A stretch of 30,982 nt of DNA from assembly GCA_964469555.1 (NCBI GenBank), contig CAYYAQ010000054.1:1-30982 (forward strand). Reading direction: 5' to 3'. Numbering within the stretch: the stretch's first letter is position 1; each line of letters begins with the position of its first letter. Below the pieces are notes generated by a model, which saw only the letters and a list, made by a program, of their open reading frames with translations, searched no databases and had not been told where the DNA came from. The translations under genes and the position numbers were made by a program. This document shows, piece by piece, positions 16,272 through 24,439 of the stretch. The stretch comes from CAYYAQ01 sp964469555. GTDB lineage: Bacteria; Planctomycetota; UBA1135; UBA2386.

Positions 16272-17453
16272 TTACGGAACGAGACGGCGAAACAGGTCGG
16301 AGAGCTTCACAACCGTCGCATGCCATGAATATCGATCAGCCAGAGCCCGTGCCTGTACGGGATCCGGCGGTGAGGCCAGGAAGTCCGCGATCGCGGTGCC
16401 GAGGGCCTCGACATCCCCAGCCGGAACGAGTCTGGAGACGCCCGGATCGGCGAGAATTTCCGGAATCCCGCCGACGTCGCTGGCGACCACTGGACGTCCG
16501 CAGGCGAGCGCCTCCGTGACGACGTTCGGCCAACCCTCGCGATACGAGGGCAACACGAAGACGTCACACGCCTGGTATGCGGACGCCACAGCAGCGCGGT
16601 CGAGACTGCCCAGAAAATGGACACGGTCCGCGGGCAGCAGCCCAGCAATTCGCTCCCGATCGGGCCCCTCTCCGGCGAGGACGAGGCGCGACCCGTCGTT
16701 TCGCGCGGCCAACGCCTGCGCGGCGTGGTGGAAGCCCTTGCCTCCGATCAGGCGACCGACCCCGAGAACGAGGTCGCAATCCAGGGGCAATCCGAGTCGC
16801 AGTCGCGCCGCGTCGCGATCTCCCGGACGGAATAACTCGAGGTCGACGCCATTGCGCGCGGTTTCGACCTTCCCGTCGCCGACGATATCCTCGAATCGTC
16901 CGCGTAGAGCATCACTGACCGCGAACATCGCCGCCGCCTCGCCGAACGCGTCGACCATCTGCTCGCGCACCTCCGGTTGCTCCGCGAGGACATTCACGTC
17001 CGTGCCGCGCGCGGTCAGCACGCAGGGCAGCGACAACTCCTTCGCGATCATCATCGCCGCCACCCCGTCCGGATAGAGGTAGTGTGCGTCGAGCACCGTC
17101 CGCCGATCAGCGCTGAGCTCGCGCACCTTCGGTAGGCACGCCTTCGCGATCCGACGCGCTTGCCGACGCAAGGACACGCTGGGGAGGTGAAAGTAGTGAA
17201 CATGGTGAACGATGATCCCATCGACGGATTCGCGGACGGGTTCCGCAGCCATCACCCGGTCGTCCGCCCGTCCGAGAACACCGCGAAGGAGAAGAGGTAC
17301 CCGAGGTACCGGACACAATACTTGCCAATCGAGACCGCTGTGTTTCGCGACCCGCTCCATTCGGTCCTTCACGAAACACCCGTGCAGCGGGCGGCGGTTC
17401 GACGGGAAGAGATTGGTGAACGTGAGGATCTGCCCGTCCGGTGTCCTGGTCAT
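16272..17453 (-). CDS. Family-4 glycosyltransferase
   Basis: This is a 393-residue GT-B enzyme. The ATG at 17453 overlaps the amidotransferase stop (ATGA); the frame runs much further upstream but that part lies in antisense to the amidotransferase. The N-terminus has FTNLFPSNRRPLHGCFVKDR; the middle has DAHYLYPDG and VLTARGTDVNVL; the donor half has ETARNGVDLELFRP, GVGRLIGGKGFHHA, LAGEGPDRERI, VFVLPSYREGWPNVVTEALA (the E-x7-E donor motif is present) and VASDVGGIPEIL. The TARGTDVN pattern and the locus match glycosyltransferases found in exosortase-A clusters. It probably adds a sugar to the lipid-linked repeat unit. The specific sugar is not known. Confidence 0.92.
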   Translation of the reverse strand: MTRTPDGQILTFTNLFPSNRRPLHGCFVKDRMERVAKHSGLDWQVLCPVPRVPLLLRGVLGRADDRVMAAEPVRESVDGIIVHHVHYFHLPSVSLRRQARRIAKACLPKVRELSADRRTVLDAHYLYPDGVAAMMIAKELSLPCVLTARGTDVNVLAEQPEVREQMVDAFGEAAAMFAVSDALRGRFEDIVGDGKVETARNGVDLELFRPGDRDAARLRLGLPLDCDLVLGVGRLIGGKGFHHAAQALAARNDGSRLVLAGEGPDRERIAGLLPADRVHFLGSLDRAAVASAYQACDVFVLPSYREGWPNVVTEALACGRPVVASDVGGIPEILADPGVSRLVPAGDVEALGTAIADFLASPPDPVQARALADRYSWHATVVKLSDLFRRLVP

Positions 17454-19315
17454 GGAACCCACCTGCGCAGGAAACCGTCCAGGACGAAGATCGTCCAGAG
17501 GTTCTGGCTGAAGTCGCGGACCCCGCGGCGGTGCTGGGCGAGCATGCCCTCGACCGGATCGACGTCGAGATACTCTCCGAGCGGCCCGTCGCGCAAAGTG
17601 GTCGCGAGCGCGTCCCCGAGCGGCCCGCGCAGCCACCGGGAGAGCGGCACGGAGAAACCCCGCTTTTGACGATCCAGGGCCGCGTTGCCGAGCCGACCAC
17701 GAAGCGCGTCCCGAAGGAATCCCTTGCTCTTCCCCCCGAGCAGCTTGCGGTCGTAGGGGAGGGCGGCGCCGAACTCCACGATAGGATGGTCCAGGAAGGG
17801 CGAGCGAACTTCGAGGGAGACAGCCATCGACGCGCGATCGACCTTCGTCAGGATGTCGCCGGGCAACCAGGTCCGCCGATCGGCGTGGGCACAGCGCTGG
17901 ATCGGGTGGCATCCATCGGCCTCGAGGTATGCGTCCCGCACCGGAGCCAACGGATCATCGGTCCGCCAGTCCGGAAGCAACAGCGGCTGCGTCTCCTCCG
18001 GGAGTGCGCGACTGACGGAGCGGGCGTATGCCTCCTCCGGCGAAGTCGCGAGATTCTGGAACGTACGCTTGAAGCGCAGAAAGCGCGGGAGGAAGTCGAG
18101 CTTGGGATACGCCCCGCCCAACCACGACCACGCGCCGTTCGGAAGGACGTTGCGGAACGTGTTTTCCCTCGCGTCGAATCGGTAGCGCCGATATCCGGCG
18201 AAGCTCTCGTCACCCCCATCGCCGGACAACGCGACGGTGACGTGCCGCCGCGCCATGCGGCTCACGTGGTAGGTCGGAATCGCGCTGCTGTCCGCGAAGG
18301 GCTCGTCGTACACGTCGGCGAACCAATGGAGATCGAGCATGTCCTCGACGTTCACGACATCTTCGAACAGGCGGGCATGGCACGCCTTGGCGGAGGCCCG
18401 CGCAAACTCACGTTCGTCGTACTCGGGATCGTCGAATCCGACGGTGCACGCGAGGACTTCCGAAGTACTCACCCGACGCATGCTGTCGACCACCGCAAAG
18501 CTGTCGACTCCCCCCGAGAGGAACGCCCCCAGCGGGACCTCGCCCATGAGTCGGCCCTGCACCGCTTCGTCCAGGAGGTGCCTGAGTTCAGCTTGCTGAT
18601 CGGCGAGCGGCGGGATCGTGCCGTTGGTTGCGCCCGGATTCAATTCCGGAACCCAATACTCGCGCACGTCCACGCGACCTTCCTTCGCGACCAGGTACGA
18701 CGCAGGCGGCAACTTGTGGATCTCCCGGAAGATGCTCCGCGGATCAGGAACATATCCGAGGCACAGAAACTGACCGAGCGCGTCGGGACAGACCGTCCTG
18801 GACACCCGGCCCGAGACCAGGATCGCCTTGAGCTCGGAGCCGAACAGCAGCTCGTCGTCGTCGACCGAGTAGTAGAAGGGCTTTTGCCCCATGCGGTCCC
18901 GGGCCGCGAAGAACGTGTGATTCACCTCGTCGACGATTCCGAAGACGAACATCCCGCTCAGGCGCCGCGGCAGCTCCACCCCCCACTCACGGTAGCCGTG
19001 CACGAGCACTTCGGTGTCGCAGTTCGTCTCGAACGGATAGCCCTTGGCCATGAGTTCGGTTCGCAGCGATTGGTAGTTGTAGATCTCGCCGTTGAACGTG
19101 ACCCAGATCCTGCCGCTGTCATCGGACATCGGTTGGGCGCCCTGCGCCAGATCGACGATCGCCAACCGACGATGTCCGAGTCCGTAGCCGTCACCGATGC
19201 GGATGCCGCCGGCGTCCGGCCCACGGTGGACGAGCGTTTCCGTCATCCGTGCGACGAGGTCACGATCGATCTCAGCGGACCGATCGAAGCAGAATACTCC
19301 GGTGATCCCACACAT
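17450..19315 (-). CDS. Asparagine-synthase-like amidotransferase, XrtA-associated
   Basis: This is a 621-residue protein. The ATG at 19315 is chosen because it puts the catalytic Cys2 directly after the start (MCGITGVF), as class II glutamine amidotransferases require; the longer frame would bury it. The N-terminal glutaminase half has RGPDAGG, GHRRLAIVDL and FNGEIYNY. The C-terminal synthetase half has the ATP PP-loop SGGVDS, VALSGDGGDE and LTKVDRASM. The family uses glutamine ammonia and ATP to amidate a carboxylate. In exosortase-A clusters a branch of it is thought to modify a polysaccharide component, possibly a uronate. That fits the UDP-glucuronate/galacturonate genes downstream in this window, but the substrate is inferred. 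It lies 13 bases after the ligase gene. Confidence 0.93.
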   Translation of the reverse strand: MCGITGVFCFDRSAEIDRDLVARMTETLVHRGPDAGGIRIGDGYGLGHRRLAIVDLAQGAQPMSDDSGRIWVTFNGEIYNYQSLRTELMAKGYPFETNCDTEVLVHGYREWGVELPRRLSGMFVFGIVDEVNHTFFAARDRMGQKPFYYSVDDDELLFGSELKAILVSGRVSRTVCPDALGQFLCLGYVPDPRSIFREIHKLPPASYLVAKEGRVDVREYWVPELNPGATNGTIPPLADQQAELRHLLDEAVQGRLMGEVPLGAFLSGGVDSFAVVDSMRRVSTSEVLACTVGFDDPEYDEREFARASAKACHARLFEDVVNVEDMLDLHWFADVYDEPFADSSAIPTYHVSRMARRHVTVALSGDGGDESFAGYRRYRFDARENTFRNVLPNGAWSWLGGAYPKLDFLPRFLRFKRTFQNLATSPEEAYARSVSRALPEETQPLLLPDWRTDDPLAPVRDAYLEADGCHPIQRCAHADRRTWLPGDILTKVDRASMAVSLEVRSPFLDHPIVEFGAALPYDRKLLGGKSKGFLRDALRGRLGNAALDRQKRGFSVPLSRWLRGPLGDALATTLRDGPLGEYLDVDPVEGMLAQHRRGVRDFSQNLWTIFVLDGFLRRWVP

Positions 19316-19328
19316 CAGCGTGACGGGG

Positions 19329-20684
19329 TCAGGTGGTTCGCTCCCATCGCGGCATGGCGACCGCGACATTTGGCGATCGCCACGCGACCGTCACGGGACC
19401 CGCCCTCGCCGGAGCGCCCTCCGACGCGGTCTCCTCCACCGGCCCCATGGCCAGGCTGCGCCTGACGACGAGCACCGTCGACCCGACGAGCGCGAGGAAG
19501 TGGTAGATCAGATCGAAGTGGCCGCGGTTCAGGAACGTGCCGCCGACCATGAAACCCAGGTTGATGGTCTCGAACATGGCGGCGTAATGACCGGCCCAGT
19601 ACAGGTCCGGTCGCACCTTGGCGACACGGCGAAGCCAGAGAGCCGCCCAGAACACGGACAGCAGCAGCGTCATGTACGTGATGAACGCAATACCACCACC
19701 CTCGGCCGCGATCTGGATGAACGAATTGTGGGCGACGTGGAGCTGCTCTCCCGACCCTTGCATTCCGTATGCCTGGGCATTGTCGATGAAGTTGCGCAGC
19801 CCGACTCCCCACATCGGATTGTCGATGGCCATGCGAATCCCCACCATCCAGGACTCGAAGCGCGACGCCACCGAGGAGTCCTTCGCGCCCTCGCTCATGC
19901 TCAGGATTCGATCGATGACGTGTGCGGGCGCCAACAGAAAGAACCCGATCACCAACCCTATGAGAACGAAGCCGGCCTGCATGAGCCTCCCGGAACGGAA
20001 CGCGATCCATGCGACCGTCGTCGACATCGCCAGGAAGCCCCCGCGTGAGTGCGTGAGCAACACGGTCACCATCGTGAGCCCGATCGCGATGAGGCAAGCC
20101 TTGCGCACCAACACGTTCTTCTCGAGTCGGCTCAGGAAGAACAACAGGGGGATGTTCATCACGAGCGCGAGCGCGAAGTCGTTGTTGTCCTCGAGCATTC
20201 CGCCCGGCCCGCGGATGATCACGGTGCCACCCTTGGTCAACCCGACGAGTCCGTTCTTGACCGAGTAGAACGCGAGGGAGCCGCAGATCACCCAGAGCAG
20301 GGCGCGGAGCCGGAGCTTGCTGTCGACCTGACTGATCGTGAACAACGAGATCGCGATGATCTTGATGAACTCGAAGTAGTAACGCGTGCTCCGGGTCTCG
20401 GCGAAAAGGAGGCTGATGCTGATGAACACGCCCATCGCGAGCAACAGGTAGGACCGGGTCTCCGGGGCGAAGAACCTCCTCTTGTGGGACTCGTTGACGA
20501 ACCATCCGACGACCATGGTGACGGCCACAAAGAAGCTGAAGCGCATCCCGCGCGCGAAACCCCAACACAGGTCCTGCGGTCGCATGTACGCCAGCCATGA
20601 GAACAGCAGCAACCCGACGAACGGCCTCTTGAACGCCGTCGGCAGCGTGAGCATGACGATGCCGAATACGATCAGGTCCCGCAA
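19329..20684 (-). CDS. O-antigen-ligase-like (Wzy_C) membrane protein, exosortase A-associated
   Basis: This is a 451-residue polytopic protein with about ten to twelve hydrophobic helices. The start is a TTG at 20684, 9 bases after the Wzz stop; it gives MRDLIVFGIV, which matches the usual N-terminus of the exosortase-A associated ligase family. A conserved ligase/polymerase region is present: HSRGG, RFESWMVG, GVGLRNF and the HxxxNSFxQxxxExGGxAF segment near residue 325. The C-terminus is proline/alanine-rich and basic. Such proteins join glycans to acceptors in the periplasm (O-antigen ligase or oligosaccharyltransferase) or polymerise repeat units. Here it could link the glycan to protein or polymerise it. 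The competing frame 19315-20598 on the same strand is a shadow. Confidence 0.9.
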   Translation of the reverse strand: MRDLIVFGIVMLTLPTAFKRPFVGLLLFSWLAYMRPQDLCWGFARGMRFSFFVAVTMVVGWFVNESHKRRFFAPETRSYLLLAMGVFISISLLFAETRSTRYYFEFIKIIAISLFTISQVDSKLRLRALLWVICGSLAFYSVKNGLVGLTKGGTVIIRGPGGMLEDNNDFALALVMNIPLLFFLSRLEKNVLVRKACLIAIGLTMVTVLLTHSRGGFLAMSTTVAWIAFRSGRLMQAGFVLIGLVIGFFLLAPAHVIDRILSMSEGAKDSSVASRFESWMVGIRMAIDNPMWGVGLRNFIDNAQAYGMQGSGEQLHVAHNSFIQIAAEGGGIAFITYMTLLLSVFWAALWLRRVAKVRPDLYWAGHYAAMFETINLGFMVGGTFLNRGHFDLIYHFLALVGSTVLVVRRSLAMGPVEETASEGAPARAGPVTVAWRSPNVAVAMPRWERTT

Positions 20685-20693
20685 CGTTCAGGC

Positions 20694-22313
20694 CTACTTG
20701 CGGGGCCCCAGAACATCTTCGAGTAGATTGACCACGAAGGGCGGCAGGCTCGTCGGCATGACGTAGTACAGCGTCACGACCGTGAACAGGAGCACGAGGA
20801 ACACCACCGCGAAGATCGTCAACCGGGCGCGGCGATCGCGGGTGGAAGCCGACTCCTCGTCCGTCTCGAGGAACGTCATCGTGCCCAGCACCGGCAGACC
20901 CAACCCGGACTCCACGTCAGCGACGCTCTTGAACGACATCTGGAGGAAGTCGATCAGGAGAACGAGGGCGATCGCCACGGCGAGTCCGACGATGCAGCCG
21001 ATCATGGCGAGCATGTAGGGATTCGGATCGGTCGGCGCCGGCGGTGGATACGCGGTCGCGAGCAAGCGGGCGGGTCGCTCGGTCTGGATGCGCCGGATCA
21101 TCGCCTGCTTCTCCTCGAGCTTGTTGGTCAGCAAGGCCTCCTGCGACTGGAAGAGCTGCAACCGATCGCGCAGGTCTTCGTACTTGAAGTAGATACCCGG
21201 GAGCCGCTTCTTCTCTTCCGCCAGTTCCTGCAGGCGCGACTGACGTTCGATGAGCGTGTCGTTCTTGACGCCCATGGCGTCGGTGAGATTGCGGATATCC
21301 TTCTCCAGGTTCTCGTAGGCCGGATTGACTTGCTCGGGCGACGCTCCGCCGGCGATCTTCTGCAGCTCCACGAGGCGAATCCGGGCGTTCTCACGCGTGA
21401 GCTTCGCCGGGCCGTAGTCCGGATGCGCGGGCTTGATCGCGAGGAGCAACCGAGTCGTGTACTGGATGGTCCCGAAGAGCGCCAAGTACTCCTTCCTGAA
21501 CGTCGGATCCATGGGCAGATCCTGGACGTTGGCTCTCCGAGTCGGAGACGTCGCGTCCATGAGGGCTTTGCGGTTGGCGATCTTGCGGGCAAGCCCGTTG
21601 ATCTCGGCCTTCAGGTTCGCGATCTCCGTCCGCACGAGTCGGATCTCGTTCGAGATCACGGAGATGATCCCGCTAGCACGGGGATCCTTCCAGTCCTCGG
21701 GGTTGATCCCGTTCGTTTCCTCGTAGACCTGCACCTCCCGGGCGGCGCGGTGTTTCTGCAGGGATTTCGCCTGCTTGTCGCGCACGAAAGACAAGACCTC
21801 GAGCTCGGCCTTCACCACCAGCCCGTCGACAAACTCCGCCAACCACTGCTTGCGGAGCTCGTTTGCCATCGCGGCCGCCCGCACGCTATCGAGATCCTTG
21901 TAGGTGATTCTCAAGTGGGCGATGCGTCGACCCTTATTTTTCGGACCACGGTCATGCACGCTGACGCGCCCCCGCGTCGCCCTGCGGAAGGCCCGCTGTT
22001 CCTCTTCGGGACCATCGATGGCCTCGAGCCACTTCAACACGAGGAGTGCCTTCTGCACGCCGGCTGGCACGGTCACGATCGCGCCGTTGATCAGCTGTGA
22101 GAACGGATCCAGTGGGGTCCCGAGCTTCGGATCCAGGATCGGGCGGTTGAGCTCGATCGTCGTGTGCGCGACGTAGTACCTGGGGATGAGCATCGCGACG
22201 ACGCCGCCGACAACGAGACCGAGAATGCTCATGATCACCACGTGCCAGGTCCGCCGCCGGAGCAGATCCAGGTAGTGGGTGAATGAGATGGTCGGGATGT
22301 CGAGTTGGGTCAT
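20694..22313 (-). CDS. Polysaccharide chain-length determinant (Wzz/GumC type, no kinase)
   Basis: This is a 539-residue protein from the ATG at 22313, with GGGAG about 9 bases upstream. The N-terminal Wzz domain begins FTHYLDLLRRRTWHVVIMSILG and includes the first membrane helix, then a long periplasmic coiled-coil region (about 180-430, with repeated E/K/R/Q heptads). Two more helices follow near 450-470 and 500-525. The family controls chain length and with an export lipoprotein forms a trans-envelope channel. Many homologues carry a C-terminal tyrosine-kinase domain; here the protein ends shortly after the last helix, and no separate kinase gene is present. The gene lies 27 bases after the export lipoprotein gene. 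Confidence 0.92.
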   Translation of the reverse strand: MTQLDIPTISFTHYLDLLRRRTWHVVIMSILGLVVGGVVAMLIPRYYVAHTTIELNRPILDPKLGTPLDPFSQLINGAIVTVPAGVQKALLVLKWLEAIDGPEEEQRAFRRATRGRVSVHDRGPKNKGRRIAHLRITYKDLDSVRAAAMANELRKQWLAEFVDGLVVKAELEVLSFVRDKQAKSLQKHRAAREVQVYEETNGINPEDWKDPRASGIISVISNEIRLVRTEIANLKAEINGLARKIANRKALMDATSPTRRANVQDLPMDPTFRKEYLALFGTIQYTTRLLLAIKPAHPDYGPAKLTRENARIRLVELQKIAGGASPEQVNPAYENLEKDIRNLTDAMGVKNDTLIERQSRLQELAEEKKRLPGIYFKYEDLRDRLQLFQSQEALLTNKLEEKQAMIRRIQTERPARLLATAYPPPAPTDPNPYMLAMIGCIVGLAVAIALVLLIDFLQMSFKSVADVESGLGLPVLGTMTFLETDEESASTRDRRARLTIFAVVFLVLLFTVVTLYYVMPTSLPPFVVNLLEDVLGPRK

Positions 22314-22340
22314 GAGTTCAGCTCCCGCTCCGCTTGTAGG

Positions 22341-23129
22341 TCAGTAGCGGAAGAAGAAGCTCGTCTGCTCGCCGCGCAAGAGGTCGTACGACGCCTTGAT
22401 CGTGGCTAGCCCGAGCAGGGATTGCACCGCGACGCCGATCGGTTGGAGCAGCTTCTCGATGAATCGCGAGAACCCGCCGATCCAGGTCGGCGCAATGTAG
22501 ATGAAGTCGTTCTCCTCGATGAGGATGTTGTACCTGGTGTTTCCGGTCATGATCATCTCGCGGATGTTGACTTCGATGGTCATCGGGTTCTCCGCGTCCG
22601 GCTTGATCACGCGCACGCGTCCCATGTTGGCGAGCTGGGTCGGGCGGACCACCGTGATCGCTTCGAGGAGAGTCAGGTCGGACTTGACGAACGGGATGCG
22701 ACCCTTGTAGCCCACTTCCCCGAACGCGTAGAACACCTTGCCGAAGTTCAAGATCCGCGCTTCCACGCGCACTTCGATGTTGAAGAACGCCGCGAGTTGC
22801 GACTCGACAAGACGCTTGAGTTCGCGCTCCGTCAAACCCAGTATCATCACCGGGCCGACATACGGAACCAGGATGGTGCCGTCGACGCCGACTCGTTGCA
22901 CCTGCGATAGAAGCACGAGTCGCTCCGCGCCGGGACTCGCGAAGACGGACGGGTTCACCAGAAACACGACTCCGTCGCCACCCGCGACGTAGTTCTCCAT
23001 CGTGGCTCGGCCCTCGGCCCGGGTCCCGAACCCCTTCTCGTTGAGCAACTGACGAATGCGTTTCTCTTCGTAGTTCGTGCATGAAGCGAGAAAGGCCAAG
23101 AACAGGAGCGCGAGCGCTCGCAGATTCAC
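22341..23129 (-). CDS. Polysaccharide export lipoprotein (Wza/SLBB family)
   Basis: This is a 262-residue protein. The GTG at 23129 is chosen because it starts a clean lipoprotein signal ending in LASC (acylated Cys17); the frame continues upstream without signal-like sequence. There is no good Shine-Dalgarno. After about residue 50 comes a poly-export region (GDGVVFLVNP, VGVDGTILVPYVG, LTERELKRLVESQL) and a SLBB-type repeat (VFYAFGEVGYKGRIPF, TLLEAITVV). The C-terminus has a hydrophobic patch (IGVAVQSLLGLATIKA). Wza-type proteins form the outer-membrane pore for polymer export. The length fits short single-SLBB exporters of exosortase-type loci rather than E. coli Wza (~379 residues). It is the first gene of the main operon. 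Confidence 0.9.
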   Translation of the reverse strand: MNLRALALLFLAFLASCTNYEEKRIRQLLNEKGFGTRAEGRATMENYVAGGDGVVFLVNPSVFASPGAERLVLLSQVQRVGVDGTILVPYVGPVMILGLTERELKRLVESQLAAFFNIEVRVEARILNFGKVFYAFGEVGYKGRIPFVKSDLTLLEAITVVRPTQLANMGRVRVIKPDAENPMTIEVNIREMIMTGNTRYNILIEENDFIYIAPTWIGGFSRFIEKLLQPIGVAVQSLLGLATIKASYDLLRGEQTSFFFRY

Positions 23130-23422
23130 CGGGTTGGGGGGTTTTGCTCTCAAGAGTATCACCGAGTCGATCGCAACACGGTATTGCGTGTGGGGGTAGG
23201 CCGCATCGTAGCAATTCACTTTCTGTTGCAAAGTCCCCCCAGTGGGCGGCGATCTGAAGCCGGGTCGAACGGCGTCGACCACGGTACCATCGGCCAACCG
23301 TCCCCCCCGTCGTGAGGGAACGCACGGGGACCGCACTCGCCAGGCGACGCGCCCGGCCCGGGAGCGTCCAGGCTCAGTACGGTTTGGCGTCTTGTGTCGT
23401 CCTGCTGGACAATCCGTCGGGC
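23130..23422 (-). promoter_or_regulatory. Leader/promoter region of the main polysaccharide operon
   Basis: This is a 293-base gap between the rfbB stop and the export gene. On the minus strand TTTGCA (23232-23227), a 16-base spacer and TACGAT (23210-23205) form a plausible sigma-70-type promoter with a start near 23198. Just upstream TGGGGGG-ACT-TTGCA resembles a sigma-54 promoter but its spacing is one base short. The dyad CGCAA-N7-TTGCG (23172-23188) lies in the leader, downstream of the proposed start. No ORF is credible. Confidence 0.35.
23172..23188. repeat. Hyphenated dyad CGCAA-N7-TTGCG in the leader
   Basis: This perfect 5+5 inverted repeat with a 7-base centre lies between the proposed promoter and the GTG of the export gene. 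It could be a repressor/activator half-site pair or a small RNA hairpin. The short stem means chance is possible. Confidence 0.3.
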
Positions 23423-24439
23423 TCAACTCAGGCGTTGGCCGTACTGCTGGTCGTAGTAATCCCGGTAAGCACCGCTTCGCACCCGATCGCACCACTCCAT
23501 GTTCGCGACGTACCATTCGACGGTCGCCTGCAAAGCGGCCTCGAACGTCTGCTCCGGTTCCCACCCGAGCTCGTCGCAGATCTTCGTGTTGTCGATCGCG
23601 TAACGCAGGTCGTGACCCGGTCGATCCTTCACGAAGGTGATCAGTTCCTCACTCTTGCCCAGCGCCGACAGCAGCGTCTTCACGACCTCGATGTTCTGCT
23701 TCTCGGACTTGCCGCCGATGTTGTAGACCTCGCCGTCGCGTCCCTTCTCCATCACGGTGTAGATCCCCTTGCAGTGATCCGTGACGTGAATCCAATCGCG
23801 AACGTTCTTGCCATCGCCGTACACCGGCAGCGCCTTGTCCTCGAGGGCGTTCATGATCATCAGCGGGATCAGCTTCTCGGGGAATTGGTACGGCCCGTAG
23901 TTGTTCGAGCAGCGCGTGGTCACGCAAGGGAACCCGTGCGTGTGAAACGCGGCACGCACGAACAGGTCGCTCGCGGTCTTGCTGGCCGAGTACGGAGAGT
24001 TCGGGGCGAGCGGGGTCTCTTCGGTGAAGGCCCCCGTCGAGCCGAGGCTTCCGTAGACCTCGTCGGTGCTGACGTGCACGAAACGCGACAGGTTGTTCGC
24101 CCGCGACACGTCCAACATCACCTGCGTGCCGAGGACGTTCGAAGTCACGAAGTCACTTGCGTCCAGAACCGAACGGTCGACGTGACTCTCCGCGGCGAAG
24201 TGCACCACGATGTCGGGCTTGTGCTCTTCGAACGCCGACTCGATCGCGTCACGCTCGCGGATGTCCGCGCGCACGAAGCTGTATCGCGGATCATCAGCAA
24301 TGTCCGTCAGGCTCTCCAGGTTGCCCGCGTAGGTCAACGCATCGAGATTGACGACGTGATGGTCCGTGTCCTGTATCAGGAGACGGCAGAAGTTGGAACC
24401 GATGAAGCCGGCTCCGCCGGTGACTAGGATCTTGCTCAC
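23423..24439 (-). CDS. rfbB: dTDP-glucose 4,6-dehydratase
   Basis: This is a 338-residue SDR enzyme of dTDP-L-rhamnose synthesis (RmlB): it converts dTDP-glucose to dTDP-4-keto-6-deoxyglucose with bound NAD. The cofactor motif is GGAGFIG at residues 8-14. The family marks are VHFAAESHVDRS, VSTDEVYG, the catalytic YSASK, TTRCSNNYGPYQFPEKLIP, NVRDWIHV and RPGHDLRYAID; all are typical of RmlB. The GTG at 24439 overlaps the rfbD stop (GTGA). It is the last gene of the sugar-nucleotide set. The order rfbA-rfbD-rfbB in this direction has no rfbC. Confidence 0.96.
   Translation of the reverse strand: MSKILVTGGAGFIGSNFCRLLIQDTDHHVVNLDALTYAGNLESLTDIADDPRYSFVRADIRERDAIESAFEEHKPDIVVHFAAESHVDRSVLDASDFVTSNVLGTQVMLDVSRANNLSRFVHVSTDEVYGSLGSTGAFTEETPLAPNSPYSASKTASDLFVRAAFHTHGFPCVTTRCSNNYGPYQFPEKLIPLMIMNALEDKALPVYGDGKNVRDWIHVTDHCKGIYTVMEKGRDGEVYNIGGKSEKQNIEVVKTLLSALGKSEELITFVKDRPGHDLRYAIDNTKICDELGWEPEQTFEAALQATVEWYVANMEWCDRVRSGAYRDYYDQQYGQRLS

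Noticed and set aside
17454..17912. N-terminal extension of the family-4 glycosyltransferase frame
   Set aside because: The extension is antisense-like, arginine-rich and overlaps the amidotransferase coding region; the ATGA overlap at 17453 gives a normal start.
19315..20598. 427-codon minus-strand frame overlapping the ligase gene
   Set aside because: It has no hydrophobic pattern or family marks; the neighbouring frame encodes the multi-helix ligase.
23233..23250. Sigma-54 promoter called outright before the export gene
   Set aside because: The element spacing is one base short of GG-N10-GC, so it is reported only as a weak observation, not as a promoter feature.
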